Source of the DNA: Weeksella virosa DSM 16922
GTDB taxonomy: Bacteria; Bacteroidota; Bacteroidia; Flavobacteriales; Weeksellaceae
Assembly (NCBI RefSeq): GCF_000189415.1
Contig: NC_015144.1
Location: 563,501-627,500 of the forward strand
Length of the DNA: 64,000 nt
Direction: 5' to 3'
Shown here: in pieces, positions 18,823 to 31,259 of the stretch
Position numbering within the stretch: the stretch's first letter is position 1
Layout: each line of letters starts with the position of its first letter
Program-made: the position numbers and the translations under genes
Notes under the pieces: generated by a model
What the model was told of the DNA's origin: nothing
Database searches by the model: none
Seen by the model: the letters and a program-made list of their open reading frames with translations, nothing else

Positions 18823-21650
18823 TAAACGATACTATTACCCCTTTTCAATCTGTAGAAAATGACCCCACAAAAACTCGGATCTATACTTTAGAGAATGGTC
18901 TAAAAGTGTATTTGAGTAGAAATGAAAACGAACCCAAAATCCAAACCTATATCGCAGTAAAAACAGGTTCGAATAACGATCCTGAAACTACAACCGGATT
19001 GGCGCACTATTTCGAACATATGATGTTCAAAGGAAATTCTAAAATTGGTGCTTTGGATTGGGAACAAGAAAAAAAATATTTAGACCAATTAGAAGAACTT
19101 TTCGAAGCACACAGAAACACCAAAGATTTAGCTGCAAAGAAAGAAATTTATCAAGAAATTGATCGTCTTTCATATGAAGCATCTAAATTGGTTGTCCCAA
19201 ATGAATACGACAAATTTACCTCGATCATTGGTGCATCACAAGTCAATGCGCATACTGCTTATGATGAAACGGTCTATTACAATACGATTCCGAAAAATGA
19301 ACTAAAAAAATGGCTCGACTTAGAATTTTGTCGTTTTTCTGAAATCGCACTTCGTCTTTTTCATACGGAATTAGAAACCGTGTATGAAGAATACAACCGA
19401 AGCCAAGACAATGATGGACGTTTGATTTTCAACACTTTAATGAAACTTCAATTTCCAGATTCGAAATATGGAACACAAACCGTTTTAGGAAACCCTGAAG
19501 ATCTAAAAAATCCTTCGATGCGTGCGATCAAAGAGTATTTTCATCAATATTATGTAGCCAACAACATGGCAATCATCATGGTAGGAGATTTAGAGTACGA
19601 ACCAACCATCGAAGCGATAAAGGCAACTTTTGGACAATTACCAACCCGTTCTGTGCCACAACAATATCGAGCAAAAGAAAAACCGATGACTCGAAATATT
19701 TCTCAAGATGTTCATAGCCCTTCGGCCGAACGTGTACAATTCTCTTTCCGTCTCAACGGTGCAAATTCTACCGATATTCCTTACCTCAAATTACTCGACG
19801 TTTTGCTCAATAACAGTATTGCCGGTCTGATGGATCTCAACATAAACCAACAACAAAAAGCACAAACAGTCGGTAGCGGGAACAGTATTTTTAGAGATTA
19901 TTCTTTGCATCTTTTTGCTGGTTCGCCCAAAACAGGCCAAAGTTTAGAAGAGGTAGAAAAATTGATTCTTGATGAAATAGAAAACATCAAAAACGGAAAT
20001 TTCGACCAGTGGTTATTACAGGCTGTTGTCAATGATTATAAAAAATCGAGGGTGAAAAATTGGCTAAAACCAAGCTCTCTAGGGAGTACTCTTTACCGTT
20101 CTTTTATCAACGACCAAGCATGGGAAAATGTAGTAAACGAATTGGAGGTGATGCAAAAAATCACAAAAGAAGAGTTAATGGAGTTTGTCAAAAAAAACTA
20201 TCAATACCGCGTAACGATTTACAAACGAGAAGGCGAAAACAATACGCTGAACTATGTCGAAAGCCCCAACATCACACCAATTGAAATAAACAGAAAAGAA
20301 GAATCTGAATTCTTTAGCAGCTTCAAAAAGAAAAAAAGTAAACCAATAGAACCACAATTCATCGATTTTGATCAAATGATTAAAAAGGATAAAATTGCTC
20401 ATTTCCCTTTTTATCACATCCAAAATCCACATAATGAAATGGTCCAAGTGTATTATATTTTCGAGGCAGGACAAGACCATGACAGTTTATTGAATTTTTC
20501 TTTAGGAATGTTGAGTTTTGCTGGAACAAAAAACTATTCACCAGAAGAATTTAAAAAAACATGCTACAAATATGGTGTCGATTTTAATTTTCAGGCAGGT
20601 AACGAACGTTCTATTTTATCGATCAACTGTCTAGAAGAAAACCTCGAAAAAGCACTACATTTATTCGATGAGTTACTGTACCATTTTACCTTTGATCAAG
20701 AGAGGGTGGAAGAATATAAATCTCAATTGATAAAAAATCGTGAAAACGCGATGCAAAATCGTTCCAAGATCAACAATGCATTGTATATGTGGGCGAAATA
20801 TGGCCCGAATAACCGGCAGCGAAACATGTACAAAACCAACAAAATCCATACACTTGAACGAGAAGATTTCGAGCAATGTCTTCATCATTTCACTGCTTGT
20901 CCCAAAGAAATTTTTGTGTATGGATCTAATAGAAACCATGTAAAAAGACTACTCCTACAACAAATTCATCCTAGCGTAAAACAAACTCCGGCAAAGCGTA
21001 TTTTTTCACAAGATGCAAGCAACGGCACGATTTATTTCGTACCGTATGAGATGGTCCAAACCGACCTAAATTTCGTTAGCCGTGATGATTTATTCGATCC
21101 GAAAAAAATTGCTTACGCTATGATGTTCAATGAGTTGATAGGCAGCGGACTCTCGTCTATAGTTTTCCAAGAAATACGAGAAGCCAAATCGCTAGCGTAC
21201 TCGGCACGAGCCTATTACGAAACCGGGAACACATGCCAAGATTACAGTTATGTTACGGCTTCGATCGGAACACAACCCGACAAGATGGTGGATGCAATAA
21301 AAAGTATGAATACGATTCTAAACAAAATGCCAAACGCCAAAATTCAGTTTCAGGCTGCAAAGACATCAATAATCAAAAGCATATCGAGTAAACGATATCA
21401 ACAAGCAGATATTTTCTTTTATTGGATGTCGATGAAAGACAAAGGAATCTCTTTCGATTACCGAAAAGAAATCTTATCAACCATAGAAAGAATGAGTATC
21501 GAAGATTTTGATATTTTTTATCAGCAACATATTGTTCCCAAAAATCAGAATCTTGCAATTATGGGAAAACGTGAAGAAGTAGTACCACGTTTAGAGGAAT
21601 TGGGACTTTCGGTAGAAGAAAAATCAATCGAAGAACTGTTTAATTTCTAA
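18819..21650 (+). CDS. M16 family zinc metallopeptidase (943 residues)
   Basis: A two-module M16 peptidase (pitrilysin/insulinase clan). The inverted zinc motif HYFEH is at residues 63-67, with the third ligand expected in the ELETVYEE segment further on. The second half is the inactive partner module usual for fused M16 enzymes. No signal peptide or lipobox is seen, so I expect it in the cytoplasm, where such enzymes degrade peptides; many Bacteroidota paralogues are instead exported. Length is complete. The start overlaps crcB by ATGA. It ends at a bidirectional terminator facing the phosphomutase gene. Confidence 0.92.
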   Translation: MINDTITPFQSVENDPTKTRIYTLENGLKVYLSRNENEPKIQTYIAVKTGSNNDPETTTGLAHYFEHMMFKGNSKIGALDWEQEKKYLDQLEELFEAHRNTKDLAAKKEIYQEIDRLSYEASKLVVPNEYDKFTSIIGASQVNAHTAYDETVYYNTIPKNELKKWLDLEFCRFSEIALRLFHTELETVYEEYNRSQDNDGRLIFNTLMKLQFPDSKYGTQTVLGNPEDLKNPSMRAIKEYFHQYYVANNMAIIMVGDLEYEPTIEAIKATFGQLPTRSVPQQYRAKEKPMTRNISQDVHSPSAERVQFSFRLNGANSTDIPYLKLLDVLLNNSIAGLMDLNINQQQKAQTVGSGNSIFRDYSLHLFAGSPKTGQSLEEVEKLILDEIENIKNGNFDQWLLQAVVNDYKKSRVKNWLKPSSLGSTLYRSFINDQAWENVVNELEVMQKITKEELMEFVKKNYQYRVTIYKREGENNTLNYVESPNITPIEINRKEESEFFSSFKKKKSKPIEPQFIDFDQMIKKDKIAHFPFYHIQNPHNEMVQVYYIFEAGQDHDSLLNFSLGMLSFAGTKNYSPEEFKKTCYKYGVDFNFQAGNERSILSINCLEENLEKALHLFDELLYHFTFDQERVEEYKSQLIKNRENAMQNRSKINNALYMWAKYGPNNRQRNMYKTNKIHTLEREDFEQCLHHFTACPKEIFVYGSNRNHVKRLLLQQIHPSVKQTPAKRIFSQDASNGTIYFVPYEMVQTDLNFVSRDDLFDPKKIAYAMMFNELIGSGLSSIVFQEIREAKSLAYSARAYYETGNTCQDYSYVTASIGTQPDKMVDAIKSMNTILNKMPNAKIQFQAAKTSIIKSISSKRYQQADIFFYWMSMKDKGISFDYRKEILSTIERMSIEDFDIFYQQHIVPKNQNLAIMGKREEVVPRLEELGLSVEEKSIEELFNF

Positions 21651-21692
21651 AAAAAATATCGTTCGTATCAATAGATTCGAACGATATTTTTT
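21651..21692. terminator. Bidirectional terminator between M16 peptidase and phosphomutase genes
   Basis: A 15-bp perfect stem (21651-21665 with 21678-21692), A-run and T-run on the two flanks, between convergent genes. Confidence 0.9.
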
Positions 21693-21707
21693 CTGTTGAA
21701 AATTAGA

Positions 21708-23423
21708 TTACAACTTGGTGAAATCGTCTTTTAGAACTTTTATTTTCGCCAACAAATCTTTCTTTACTACTTCGTATTGATCTGCAGAATCTAACGGATG
21801 ATGAACCGAAAAATAGAACTTAATTTTCGGCTCTGTCCCCGAAGGCCGACAAGCTACCTTGCTGCCATTTTCGGTATAGAATATCAATACATTAGATTTT
21901 GGTATTGACAAATGCTCTTCTTTATTTGTGATTAGATTTCGAGAAACAGAGGTTTGATAATCATTAATTTTGATTACTGCAGAACCTGCTATTTCTTTGG
22001 GCGGATTTTCTCTGAAAGTCAGCATCATTTTTTGGATCGTTTCTGCCCCTTCTTTACCGGGTTTCACTAACGAGATCAAGTCTTCTTGATAAGCGCCCAA
22101 CTCTACATAAATGTCGATTAGTTTTTGATACAATGATCGACCTTTAGCTTTTTCTACAGCAGCAATTTCGGCAATCAACAAAGAAGAGGTTACCGAGTCT
22201 TTATCGCGAACAAAATCCCCTACCATAAAACCAAAAGACTCTTCTCCTCCACCGATAAATTTCTGTTTACCTTCTTCTTGGCGAATCATGTCTGCAATCC
22301 ATTTAAAGCCCGTTAGTCCGACTTTACAATCTACTCCGAATTTTTCTGCCATCGGGAAAAAGATATCCGAGGTTACAATCGTCGAACCAATGAATTCTTT
22401 TCCAGTAATCTTACCATCTTTTTGCCATTGTTCTAGCAAATAATAAGTTAGCAATGTATTGGTCTGATTACCGTTGAGTAAGATCATTTTCCCGTTTAAA
22501 TCTCTAATAGCAACTCCTAATCTATCAGCATCGGGATCGGTACCGATTACTAAATCTGCCCCGATTTTTTCGGCCAAATCAAGAGCCATAGAGAGTGCTT
22601 CGGGTTCTTCTGGGTTGGGAGACTTCACGGTCGGGAAATCGCCATTCGGTTCTTTTTGTTCTTCGACTAAATGAAATTGTTTGAAGCCTGCTTTATCAAA
22701 TGCTTTTGGCGTGATGGCAATTGAGGTTCCGTGAATCGTGGTGAAAACAATTTTTATATTTTCTTTTCCTTGATCATTAAAACGTACATTTTCTACGGCA
22801 GCTTCGATAAAAGCGCGATCAACTTCTTCTCCGATAAACGTTAACAGCTCGTCATTTCCAGAAAAGTTGATATCTCCAACTTCTACAGTTTGTACCTTTT
22901 CTATAATAGCTTTATCATGTGGTGGTACAATCTGTCCACCATCATTCCAATACACCTTGTATCCGTTGTAGTTTGGCGGATTATGCGAGGCCGTGAGAAC
23001 TATCCCTGCATTACAATGCAAATGTCGTACAGCAAACGACAATTCTGGAGTCGGCCGAAAGTTATCGAACAGATAAACTTTTATGCCATTTGCGGTTAGG
23101 ATGTCGGCTACGATTCTTGCAAATGTATCGGAGTTGTGTCGTACGTCATAGGCTATTGCCACAGATTTTTCTTCGGATGGGAATTGTTCTTTGATATAGT
23201 TTGCCAAACCTTGTGTTGCAGCACCCAACGTGTATTTATTGAGTCGATTGGTTCCTACACCCATTATTCCGCGCATTCCTCCAGTACCAAATTCCAAATC
23301 CTTGTAAAAAGAGTCATCCATTTCTTTTGGATCTTGTTCGATTAGTCTTTTTACTTCTTGGCGTGTTTTTTCATCATACACGTCTGTTAACCATTGCTGT
23401 GCTTTTTCTAAGCTTGTTTTCAT
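21708..23423 (-). CDS. Phospho-sugar mutase (phosphoglucomutase/phosphomannomutase)
   Basis: 571 residues, the long alpha-D-phosphohexomutase form. The phosphoserine loop TASHNP places the catalytic Ser at residue 146. The metal-binding loop is GTDPDADRLG, the sugar-binding loop GGEESFGF and the phosphate-binding loop RPSGTEPKIKFY. It interconverts hexose 1- and 6-phosphates in the cytoplasm, feeding glycolysis and nucleotide-sugar synthesis, which fits the large polysaccharide loci nearby. Glucose versus mannose preference cannot be settled by eye; the GEESFGF loop points to phosphoglucomutase-2-like enzymes. Confidence 0.92.
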   Translation of the reverse strand: MKTSLEKAQQWLTDVYDEKTRQEVKRLIEQDPKEMDDSFYKDLEFGTGGMRGIMGVGTNRLNKYTLGAATQGLANYIKEQFPSEEKSVAIAYDVRHNSDTFARIVADILTANGIKVYLFDNFRPTPELSFAVRHLHCNAGIVLTASHNPPNYNGYKVYWNDGGQIVPPHDKAIIEKVQTVEVGDINFSGNDELLTFIGEEVDRAFIEAAVENVRFNDQGKENIKIVFTTIHGTSIAITPKAFDKAGFKQFHLVEEQKEPNGDFPTVKSPNPEEPEALSMALDLAEKIGADLVIGTDPDADRLGVAIRDLNGKMILLNGNQTNTLLTYYLLEQWQKDGKITGKEFIGSTIVTSDIFFPMAEKFGVDCKVGLTGFKWIADMIRQEEGKQKFIGGGEESFGFMVGDFVRDKDSVTSSLLIAEIAAVEKAKGRSLYQKLIDIYVELGAYQEDLISLVKPGKEGAETIQKMMLTFRENPPKEIAGSAVIKINDYQTSVSRNLITNKEEHLSIPKSNVLIFYTENGSKVACRPSGTEPKIKFYFSVHHPLDSADQYEVVKKDLLAKIKVLKDDFTKL

Positions 23424-23429
23424 GTTGTA

Positions 23430-24137
23430 CTATTTTTTTATTACTTGCGCTTGATCAGCAATTTTGGTGTCTTTTCTTGGGTTTCCTATATATTCTACAA
23501 CAGCGGTCCCTTTGGCATCTCCTACCAAAGAGTTTCTAGAGTTTATAATGATTTGTGCATTATTTTCCACTACAAATTTGGTATCATTTACTTCGAAATT
23601 TGTTAAGTTTAGGTTTGCCTGATCATAGGCTTTCAAATTCAGATTGACTGCTGTTCCTCTTAGGTCTACTTGAGTTTGATTTTGTGCTTTCAAATCAAAA
23701 TCATTCGTTATTAGATAGATTTCACTTAACTTTGCTTGATCTTTTAACGAGATTGCCAGATTGTCTGCATTCAATGTTCCGACTACTTTAGCACTGGTTA
23801 AACCTTTTATTTCTAAGTTTTTAAAATCCCTAGTTACATAAACAAAAACTTGGTAATTGTTGTATTTATCCACTGGAATTTTCTCACTGAGTAACAAGGT
23901 TTTACCTTTGGCTTCTATGGTAAAGTTATCGAGAATATTTTGATGACTTTCTACCTCTACTTTATTTTCAGTTCCAGGTATCAAGGTTAATTCGCAATTA
24001 CAGTTTGCTTCTAGTGACTGTATAGTTTCTACATTTTTCGAAACAATTTTTTGGTTGGATGGACCTTCTCCATCTATATTCGATTGACATGATGCAAAAA
24101 GCAAGCTTGCCACAGAAAGTACATATATTTTTTTCAT
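23430..24137 (-). CDS. DUF2807 (head-GIN domain) lipoprotein
   Basis: Start at MKKIYVLSVASLLFASC: a lipobox with Cys at about 17 follows, and the upstream alternative would overlap the neighbouring gene by 11 bases. The mature part is a repetitive beta-helix-like domain (LEIKGLTSAKVVGTLNADNLA, split by turns rich in Asn and Asp), typical of DUF2807/GIN-domain putative auto-transporter adhesin heads in Bacteroidota. Likely an outer-membrane or periplasmic lipoprotein; function unknown. It lies 10 bases after a DPM1-like glycosyltransferase gene. Confidence 0.8.
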   Translation of the reverse strand: MKKIYVLSVASLLFASCQSNIDGEGPSNQKIVSKNVETIQSLEANCNCELTLIPGTENKVEVESHQNILDNFTIEAKGKTLLLSEKIPVDKYNNYQVFVYVTRDFKNLEIKGLTSAKVVGTLNADNLAISLKDQAKLSEIYLITNDFDLKAQNQTQVDLRGTAVNLNLKAYDQANLNLTNFEVNDTKFVVENNAQIIINSRNSLVGDAKGTAVVEYIGNPRKDTKIADQAQVIKK

Positions 24138-24147
24138 AATGTTTAAT

Positions 24148-25110
24148 TTAATAGACATTGATTTGATCCTTTATCGAATACAATGTTTTGTCTGTTTTTT
24201 TTCTTACGATGAGTTCTCCCAAAAACGCTGCCAAAAATAGCTGAGTTCCTAAAACCATCGTTGTCAAAGAAATATAAAAAAAAGGATTATCGGTTATTAA
24301 GCGGGCTGGTTTTTCTCGTATATAAACTTTTATAAGCTTATCAAAGCCTAAATACATCGAAAATAAAAATCCTAATAGAAACATTAACGTACCCAAAAGG
24401 CCGAAAATATGCATTGGTCGATTCCCAAATTTCGAAACAAATGATAATGTTATCAAGTCTAGAAAGCCATTCACGAAACGACTTGCGCCAAATTTAGAAT
24501 AACCGTATTTCCTTGCCTGGTGCCGTACTTGTTTTTCTAAGATTACATTGTAGCCATTATTTTTGGCCAAAACAGGAATGTATCGGTGCATATCCCCATA
24601 GAGTTCAAGGTTCTTTGCAACTTCACTTTTATAGGCTTTCAGGCCGCAATTGAAGTCATGTAACTCGACTCCAGAGGTTTTTCTTGCCACCCAATTGAAT
24701 AACTTCGAGGGTAGATTTTTCGTTAGTTTGGGATCTTTTCTTTTTTGCTTCCAACCCGAGACAATGTCTGCATTTTTATTAATCAACATGGAATAAAGAT
24801 TTGGGATTTCTTCGGGGAAATCTTGTAGATCAGCATCCATCGTAATGACAACTTCGCCTTTTGCTATTGCAAAAGCTGCACTTAACGCTTGAGATTTTCC
24901 ATAATTTTTTCGGAAACGAATGGCTCTTATTTCTAGGTTGAATTTTGATAAATACTCAATTACCTGCCAAGAATCATCCGTACTCCCGTCATCAACAAAA
25001 ATCACCTCGAATGAGTAGTCGTATTGTTGACATATTTTTTTTATACGACTGAATAGTTCTTCTAAAGAATCTTGCTCATTGAGCAACGGAATGACAATCG
25101 AAAGCTTCAT
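24148..25110 (-). CDS. Polyprenyl-phosphate glycosyltransferase (GtrB/ArnC/DPM1-like GT2)
   Basis: 320 residues. The GT-A domain has SIVIPLLNEQDSLEEL, VIFVDDGSTDDSW and ITMDADLQDFPEEIP, whose DAD is the metal-binding motif. Two transmembrane segments (about 232-257 and 277-300) follow. This architecture transfers a sugar from a nucleotide donor to polyprenyl phosphate at the inner membrane, the lipid-linked donor then being used in the periplasm. It sits between a DUF4199 membrane protein (1-base gap) and a DUF2807 lipoprotein. The sugar is unknown. Confidence 0.88.
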   Translation of the reverse strand: MKLSIVIPLLNEQDSLEELFSRIKKICQQYDYSFEVIFVDDGSTDDSWQVIEYLSKFNLEIRAIRFRKNYGKSQALSAAFAIAKGEVVITMDADLQDFPEEIPNLYSMLINKNADIVSGWKQKRKDPKLTKNLPSKLFNWVARKTSGVELHDFNCGLKAYKSEVAKNLELYGDMHRYIPVLAKNNGYNVILEKQVRHQARKYGYSKFGASRFVNGFLDLITLSFVSKFGNRPMHIFGLLGTLMFLLGFLFSMYLGFDKLIKVYIREKPARLITDNPFFYISLTTMVLGTQLFLAAFLGELIVRKKTDKTLYSIKDQINVY

Positions 25111-25111
25111 T

Positions 25112-25678
25112 TTAATAGATACGTTTTTTTAGAAATTGAGCAAAAAAGGCCGAAATCATTATGTAATACAATAAAACTAAGGGGTAGAAGGCAAAGAAGT
25201 TACGAAAAGAGAATAAATTAACGCCCATCACACTTTCGTCTTCTCGTAATTTTTGGATATCTTCTTTGATACTTGCTTCATTGTTATCGGAAAAAGTATC
25301 CATAAAACCATCTTTAAGGACATCTTGTAGCCATAGACCAGATGTATTCATAAAAATGAAAATAATTATTAGACTAACACTTCCACCCAAGAATAAGGGT
25401 AAAAACCCTTCTCTCAATCCTTCTCTAAAGGTCATTAAATGCTCTATTTCTGTAGCGGTTTTGGCTTTTCTCTTAGAGTAAGTAAAGACCTTGTAAAAAG
25501 CATAACCTCCATATAAAGGCACCAAAACAAAGGCGTTGAGAAAGATAGAGGTTTTGTAAAAAGATTTTGCAGTAATGGACCCATTCGTGCTGAAAATCAT
25601 ATAATATCCGAAAAAAATAACCAAAGTTGCAGCGACTAAAATCACGGCATCTTTAATAAAAGTTGACAATTGATTCAT
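25112..25678 (-). CDS. DUF4199 membrane protein
   Basis: 188 residues with four hydrophobic segments (about 8-28, 40-62, 88-112, 155-180). The pattern, including TFREGLREGFLPLFLGG and a soluble loop before the last helix, fits DUF4199, a Bacteroidota family of unknown function. It is the first gene of a three-gene minus-strand unit with the polyprenyl-phosphate glycosyltransferase. A TATCTTTG box four bases before the ATG fixes the start. Confidence 0.8.
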   Translation of the reverse strand: MNQLSTFIKDAVILVAATLVIFFGYYMIFSTNGSITAKSFYKTSIFLNAFVLVPLYGGYAFYKVFTYSKRKAKTATEIEHLMTFREGLREGFLPLFLGGSVSLIIIFIFMNTSGLWLQDVLKDGFMDTFSDNNEASIKEDIQKLREDESVMGVNLFSFRNFFAFYPLVLLYYIMISAFFAQFLKKRIY

Positions 25679-25682
25679 CTGA

Positions 25683-25690
25683 CAAAGATA
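25683..25690 (-). promoter_or_regulatory. Promoter -7 box of the DUF4199 gene
   Basis: TATCTTTG on the minus strand, the same box and the same distance from the ATG as at 17450-17457. Leader predicted to be only a few bases. Confidence 0.5.
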
Positions 25691-26077
25691 ACGAAACTCG
25701 TTTGAAAAAAATGTATATTTATACTAACTATCCTTTACTTTTATATTCTGAATTTTATAATAAGATTCTAGCATTTCTACCTATTTTTTGTTTTTTATTT
25801 ATTCATAATCGATTGATCTGTTACACAACCTAAAAAGAATGCATGATCAAGAAAAACTTCATTATAATCCAGCCAAACAATTTTTGGATAGAGATTTTTC
25901 ATCGAAAGTAGTAAAGATTGAGAAAATGCAGAGTATTATCTTTGTATTTGCATACACTTTTTTTTTAATAAGCTAGGTATATTCACCCATAACACACGAA
26001 ACAAGAAAAAAATTACCAACTAACAATCAACAAATTACAAAGGATTGAACATGTTTTTAGCGAATTGATTTTCTGTT
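25691..26077. other. Long AT-rich intergenic stretch with one orphan promoter-like site
   Basis: No gene recognised. A TTG (25918-25920) 16 bases before TATCTTTG (25937-25944) on the plus strand resembles a promoter, slightly short-spaced. It is followed by a run of nine or more T about 15 bases later. A 45-codon frame (25839-25976) overlaps this site but has no supporting signal. Confidence 0.3.
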
Positions 26078-26092
26078 ATAAAAAAATAAGCA

Positions 26093-26100
26093 TATATTTG
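26093..26100 (+). promoter_or_regulatory. Promoter -7 box of the SRP RNA gene
   Basis: TATATTTG, exact TAnnTTTG, ending five bases before the start of the outer RNA stem at 26105; that matches the usual distance from -7 box to transcription start. Confidence 0.6.
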
Positions 26101-26103
26101 CAT

Positions 26104-26207
26104 CGGCAAGTCCTACACAACCAGCTCCTGTTGAATCCTCCAGGACGGGAACGTAGCAAAGGTAAACGGTTGTAGCGGTGTGATGTAGGTCGCTTGCCAC
26201 TTTTTTT
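26104..26207 (+). ncRNA. ffs: Signal recognition particle RNA, small bacterial type
   Basis: Contains the conserved SRP Alu-less hairpin core read on the plus strand: CTCCAGGACGGGAACGTAGC, equivalent to the CAGG-nC-GGAA-nG-AGCA signature that binds Ffh. The outer ends pair as GGCAAG (26105-26110) with CTTGCC (26193-26198), with further pairing of CCTACA and TGTAGG inside. A T-run from 26201 acts as terminator. Length of about 100 bases is right for the 4.5S-type RNA. It targets nascent membrane proteins to SecYEG. Confidence 0.92.
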
Positions 26208-26211
26208 TTAA

Positions 26212-29764
<3,553 letters not shown>

Positions 29765-29790
29765 TTCATCTTACACCATAACAACACAAG

Positions 29791-29819
29791 AAGCCTTATC
29801 TTTGAATAAGGCTTTTTTT
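29791..29819 (+). terminator. Intrinsic terminator after yidC
   Basis: Stem AAGCCTTAT / ATAAGGCTT (29791-29799 with 29806-29814), then seven T. The loop region also contains a promoter -7 box for the next gene. Confidence 0.88.
29797..29804 (+). promoter_or_regulatory. Promoter -7 box inside the yidC terminator
   Basis: TATCTTTG, identical to the boxes at 17450 and 25683, spans the stem-loop junction and lies 17 bases before the ATG of the TPM-domain gene. No clear -33 TTG. Confidence 0.4.
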
Positions 29820-29821
29820 AT

Positions 29822-30364
29822 ATGAAATATTTAAGATACGGTTTATTGTTTTGCACTGTTTTATGGTTTGGATGTCGCCCTTCGATTGATGAAAAAGAGT
29901 TGGCATATACCAAAATCATCGAAAGAAATAAACCCAAAGATGGTTTTCCGAAACCGGTTGGTTATGTAAACGATTTTGATTCTATTTTCTCTGTTACCGA
30001 AAAAAACAAATTGCAGGATAAACTTCAACGTTACGATAATCTTACCTACAATCGTATTATTTTGGTCACCATACCTAGCTATTATCAATATTCTTCGATA
30101 GACGATTTTGCAAAAAACCTTGGCGAACAATGGGATATGACTAAAAAAGAAATTGACAATACTATCTTTATTATTGTGAATCTTGCCCAAAAAGAAGTGA
30201 AAATAGAAGTAGGCTCTACAAGTGAAAATTTTATCCAAGACTCGATAAAAGAAAAAATCACAGAAAATCTATTACAAGATGCTCTGCCCCAAAATAAGCT
30301 TTACGATGGTTTTGACAAGGCTATAAATAAACTGATTATGGCTCGACAAAAATCAACCTTCTAA
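29822..30364 (+). CDS. TPM-domain lipoprotein
   Basis: 180 residues. The signal peptide ends in a lipobox (LWFGC, Cys at about 18). The mature part is a TPM domain: PVGYVNDFDSIFSVTEKNKL, then YNRIILVTIP, then TIFIIVNLAQKEVKIEVG and a C-terminal helix pair. TPM proteins occur in plant photosystem II repair and in many bacteria near membrane proteins; phosphatase activity is reported for some. The membrane helix and Gly-rich tail of longer relatives are absent. Single-gene unit between two hairpins. Confidence 0.82.
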   Translation: MKYLRYGLLFCTVLWFGCRPSIDEKELAYTKIIERNKPKDGFPKPVGYVNDFDSIFSVTEKNKLQDKLQRYDNLTYNRIILVTIPSYYQYSSIDDFAKNLGEQWDMTKKEIDNTIFIIVNLAQKEVKIEVGSTSENFIQDSIKEKITENLLQDALPQNKLYDGFDKAINKLIMARQKSTF

Positions 30365-30410
30365 AATGTAAAAGGTGAAAACCGCAATGGTTTTCACCTT
30401 TTACATTTTA
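30362..30410. terminator. Long bidirectional terminator between TPM gene and yajC
   Basis: A perfect 22-bp stem (30362-30383 with 30389-30410) with a five-base loop; the left arm begins inside the TPM stop codon. Located between convergent genes. Confidence 0.85.
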
Positions 30411-30427
30411 GAAGCTATTGAACTAGT

Positions 30428-30745
30428 TTATTTTTCTATAGTTTTGTAACGTGCAGTTGTCAACTCTTTTGAGATTGCGGTACGCTCCATTTTTATTTTC
30501 CCTGCACCAGTTTCTAGGATAAAATGGTCATCAGACAATTGTCCTATTCTACCATGAATCCCAGAGGTCGTTACCACCTGATCACCGACTTTTACCTCGT
30601 CTTGAAATAGTTTTTCTTTTTTTTGTCTTTGCATAGTCGGACGAATCATAAAGAAGTACATTATGATGAACATTCCACCAAAAAGCAGCAATGTTCCCCA
30701 TCCTCCTCCTTCAGCGCCTGCTTGTAAAAAAATTGATGAAGTCAT
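30428..30745 (-). CDS. yajC: Preprotein translocase accessory subunit YajC
   Basis: 105 residues with one membrane helix (about 18-35: LLLFGGMFIIMYFFMI), the RPTMQRQKKEKLFQDEVKVG segment after it, and the small beta domain GDQVVTTSGIHGRIG. YajC forms part of the SecDF-YajC complex aiding Sec-dependent export. It is downstream of a DUF1573 lipoprotein gene and nusB on the same strand. Confidence 0.94.
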   Translation of the reverse strand: MTSSIFLQAGAEGGGWGTLLLFGGMFIIMYFFMIRPTMQRQKKEKLFQDEVKVGDQVVTTSGIHGRIGQLSDDHFILETGAGKIKMERTAISKELTTARYKTIEK

Positions 30746-30774
30746 TCGTATTATTTTTTTTATTTTTTAGTTGC

Positions 30775-31227
30775 TTATTCTACAACGTTTGCAGAAATCG
30801 TAAACTCCTCTAAACCTTGAGCTGTATTTGTCGTAAGACTTACTTTTTTCTGTGTGTTTCCTAGAACAGTTCCTGCAGTAAACTGAACTTTGATCGAATC
30901 TTTACCGCCTGCAGGTATAGGTTCTTTCGGCCACTCTGGCACTGTACAACCACAAGTTGCACGCGCGTCTTTTATCACTAGTGGAGATTTCCCTTCGTTG
31001 GTGATAACGAAATAATGATCTTTGGATTCATTCATTTTCACATCGCCATAATTGAAGTTCGATTCGCTCAATACCAAAACTGGTGCATTTTCTGGATCCA
31101 CCACATTTTCGGCAATTTCTGTTTTTTCCTGCTCAGTATACACATCTGTGGCACTTTCTTTTTTACAAGCTGTAAAAGCTGTTGTTATAGCTAAAGCACC
31201 CAATAAGAAGAGTCTATTTTTTTTCAT
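30775..31227 (-). CDS. DUF1573 lipoprotein
   Basis: 150 residues. Signal peptide with a lipobox-like end (TAFTAC, Cys at about 21). The mature domain is an Ig-like DUF1573 fold: SNFNYGDVKMNESKDHYF, then ITNEGKSPLVI and the conserved Cys pair of ATCGCTVPEWP. The family is abundant in Bacteroidota, with unknown function. It lies between nusB and yajC with short gaps and is probably cotranscribed with them. Confidence 0.85.
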   Translation of the reverse strand: MKKNRLFLLGALAITTAFTACKKESATDVYTEQEKTEIAENVVDPENAPVLVLSESNFNYGDVKMNESKDHYFVITNEGKSPLVIKDARATCGCTVPEWPKEPIPAGGKDSIKVQFTAGTVLGNTQKKVSLTTNTAQGLEEFTISANVVE

Positions 31228-31259
31228 ACTTTTTATTATTTCTTCAAATATACTTAAAA

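Noticed and set aside
25839-25976. 45-codon frame in the gap before the SRP RNA
   Set aside because: Overlaps a promoter-like site, with no start signal or recognised similarity; most likely chance.
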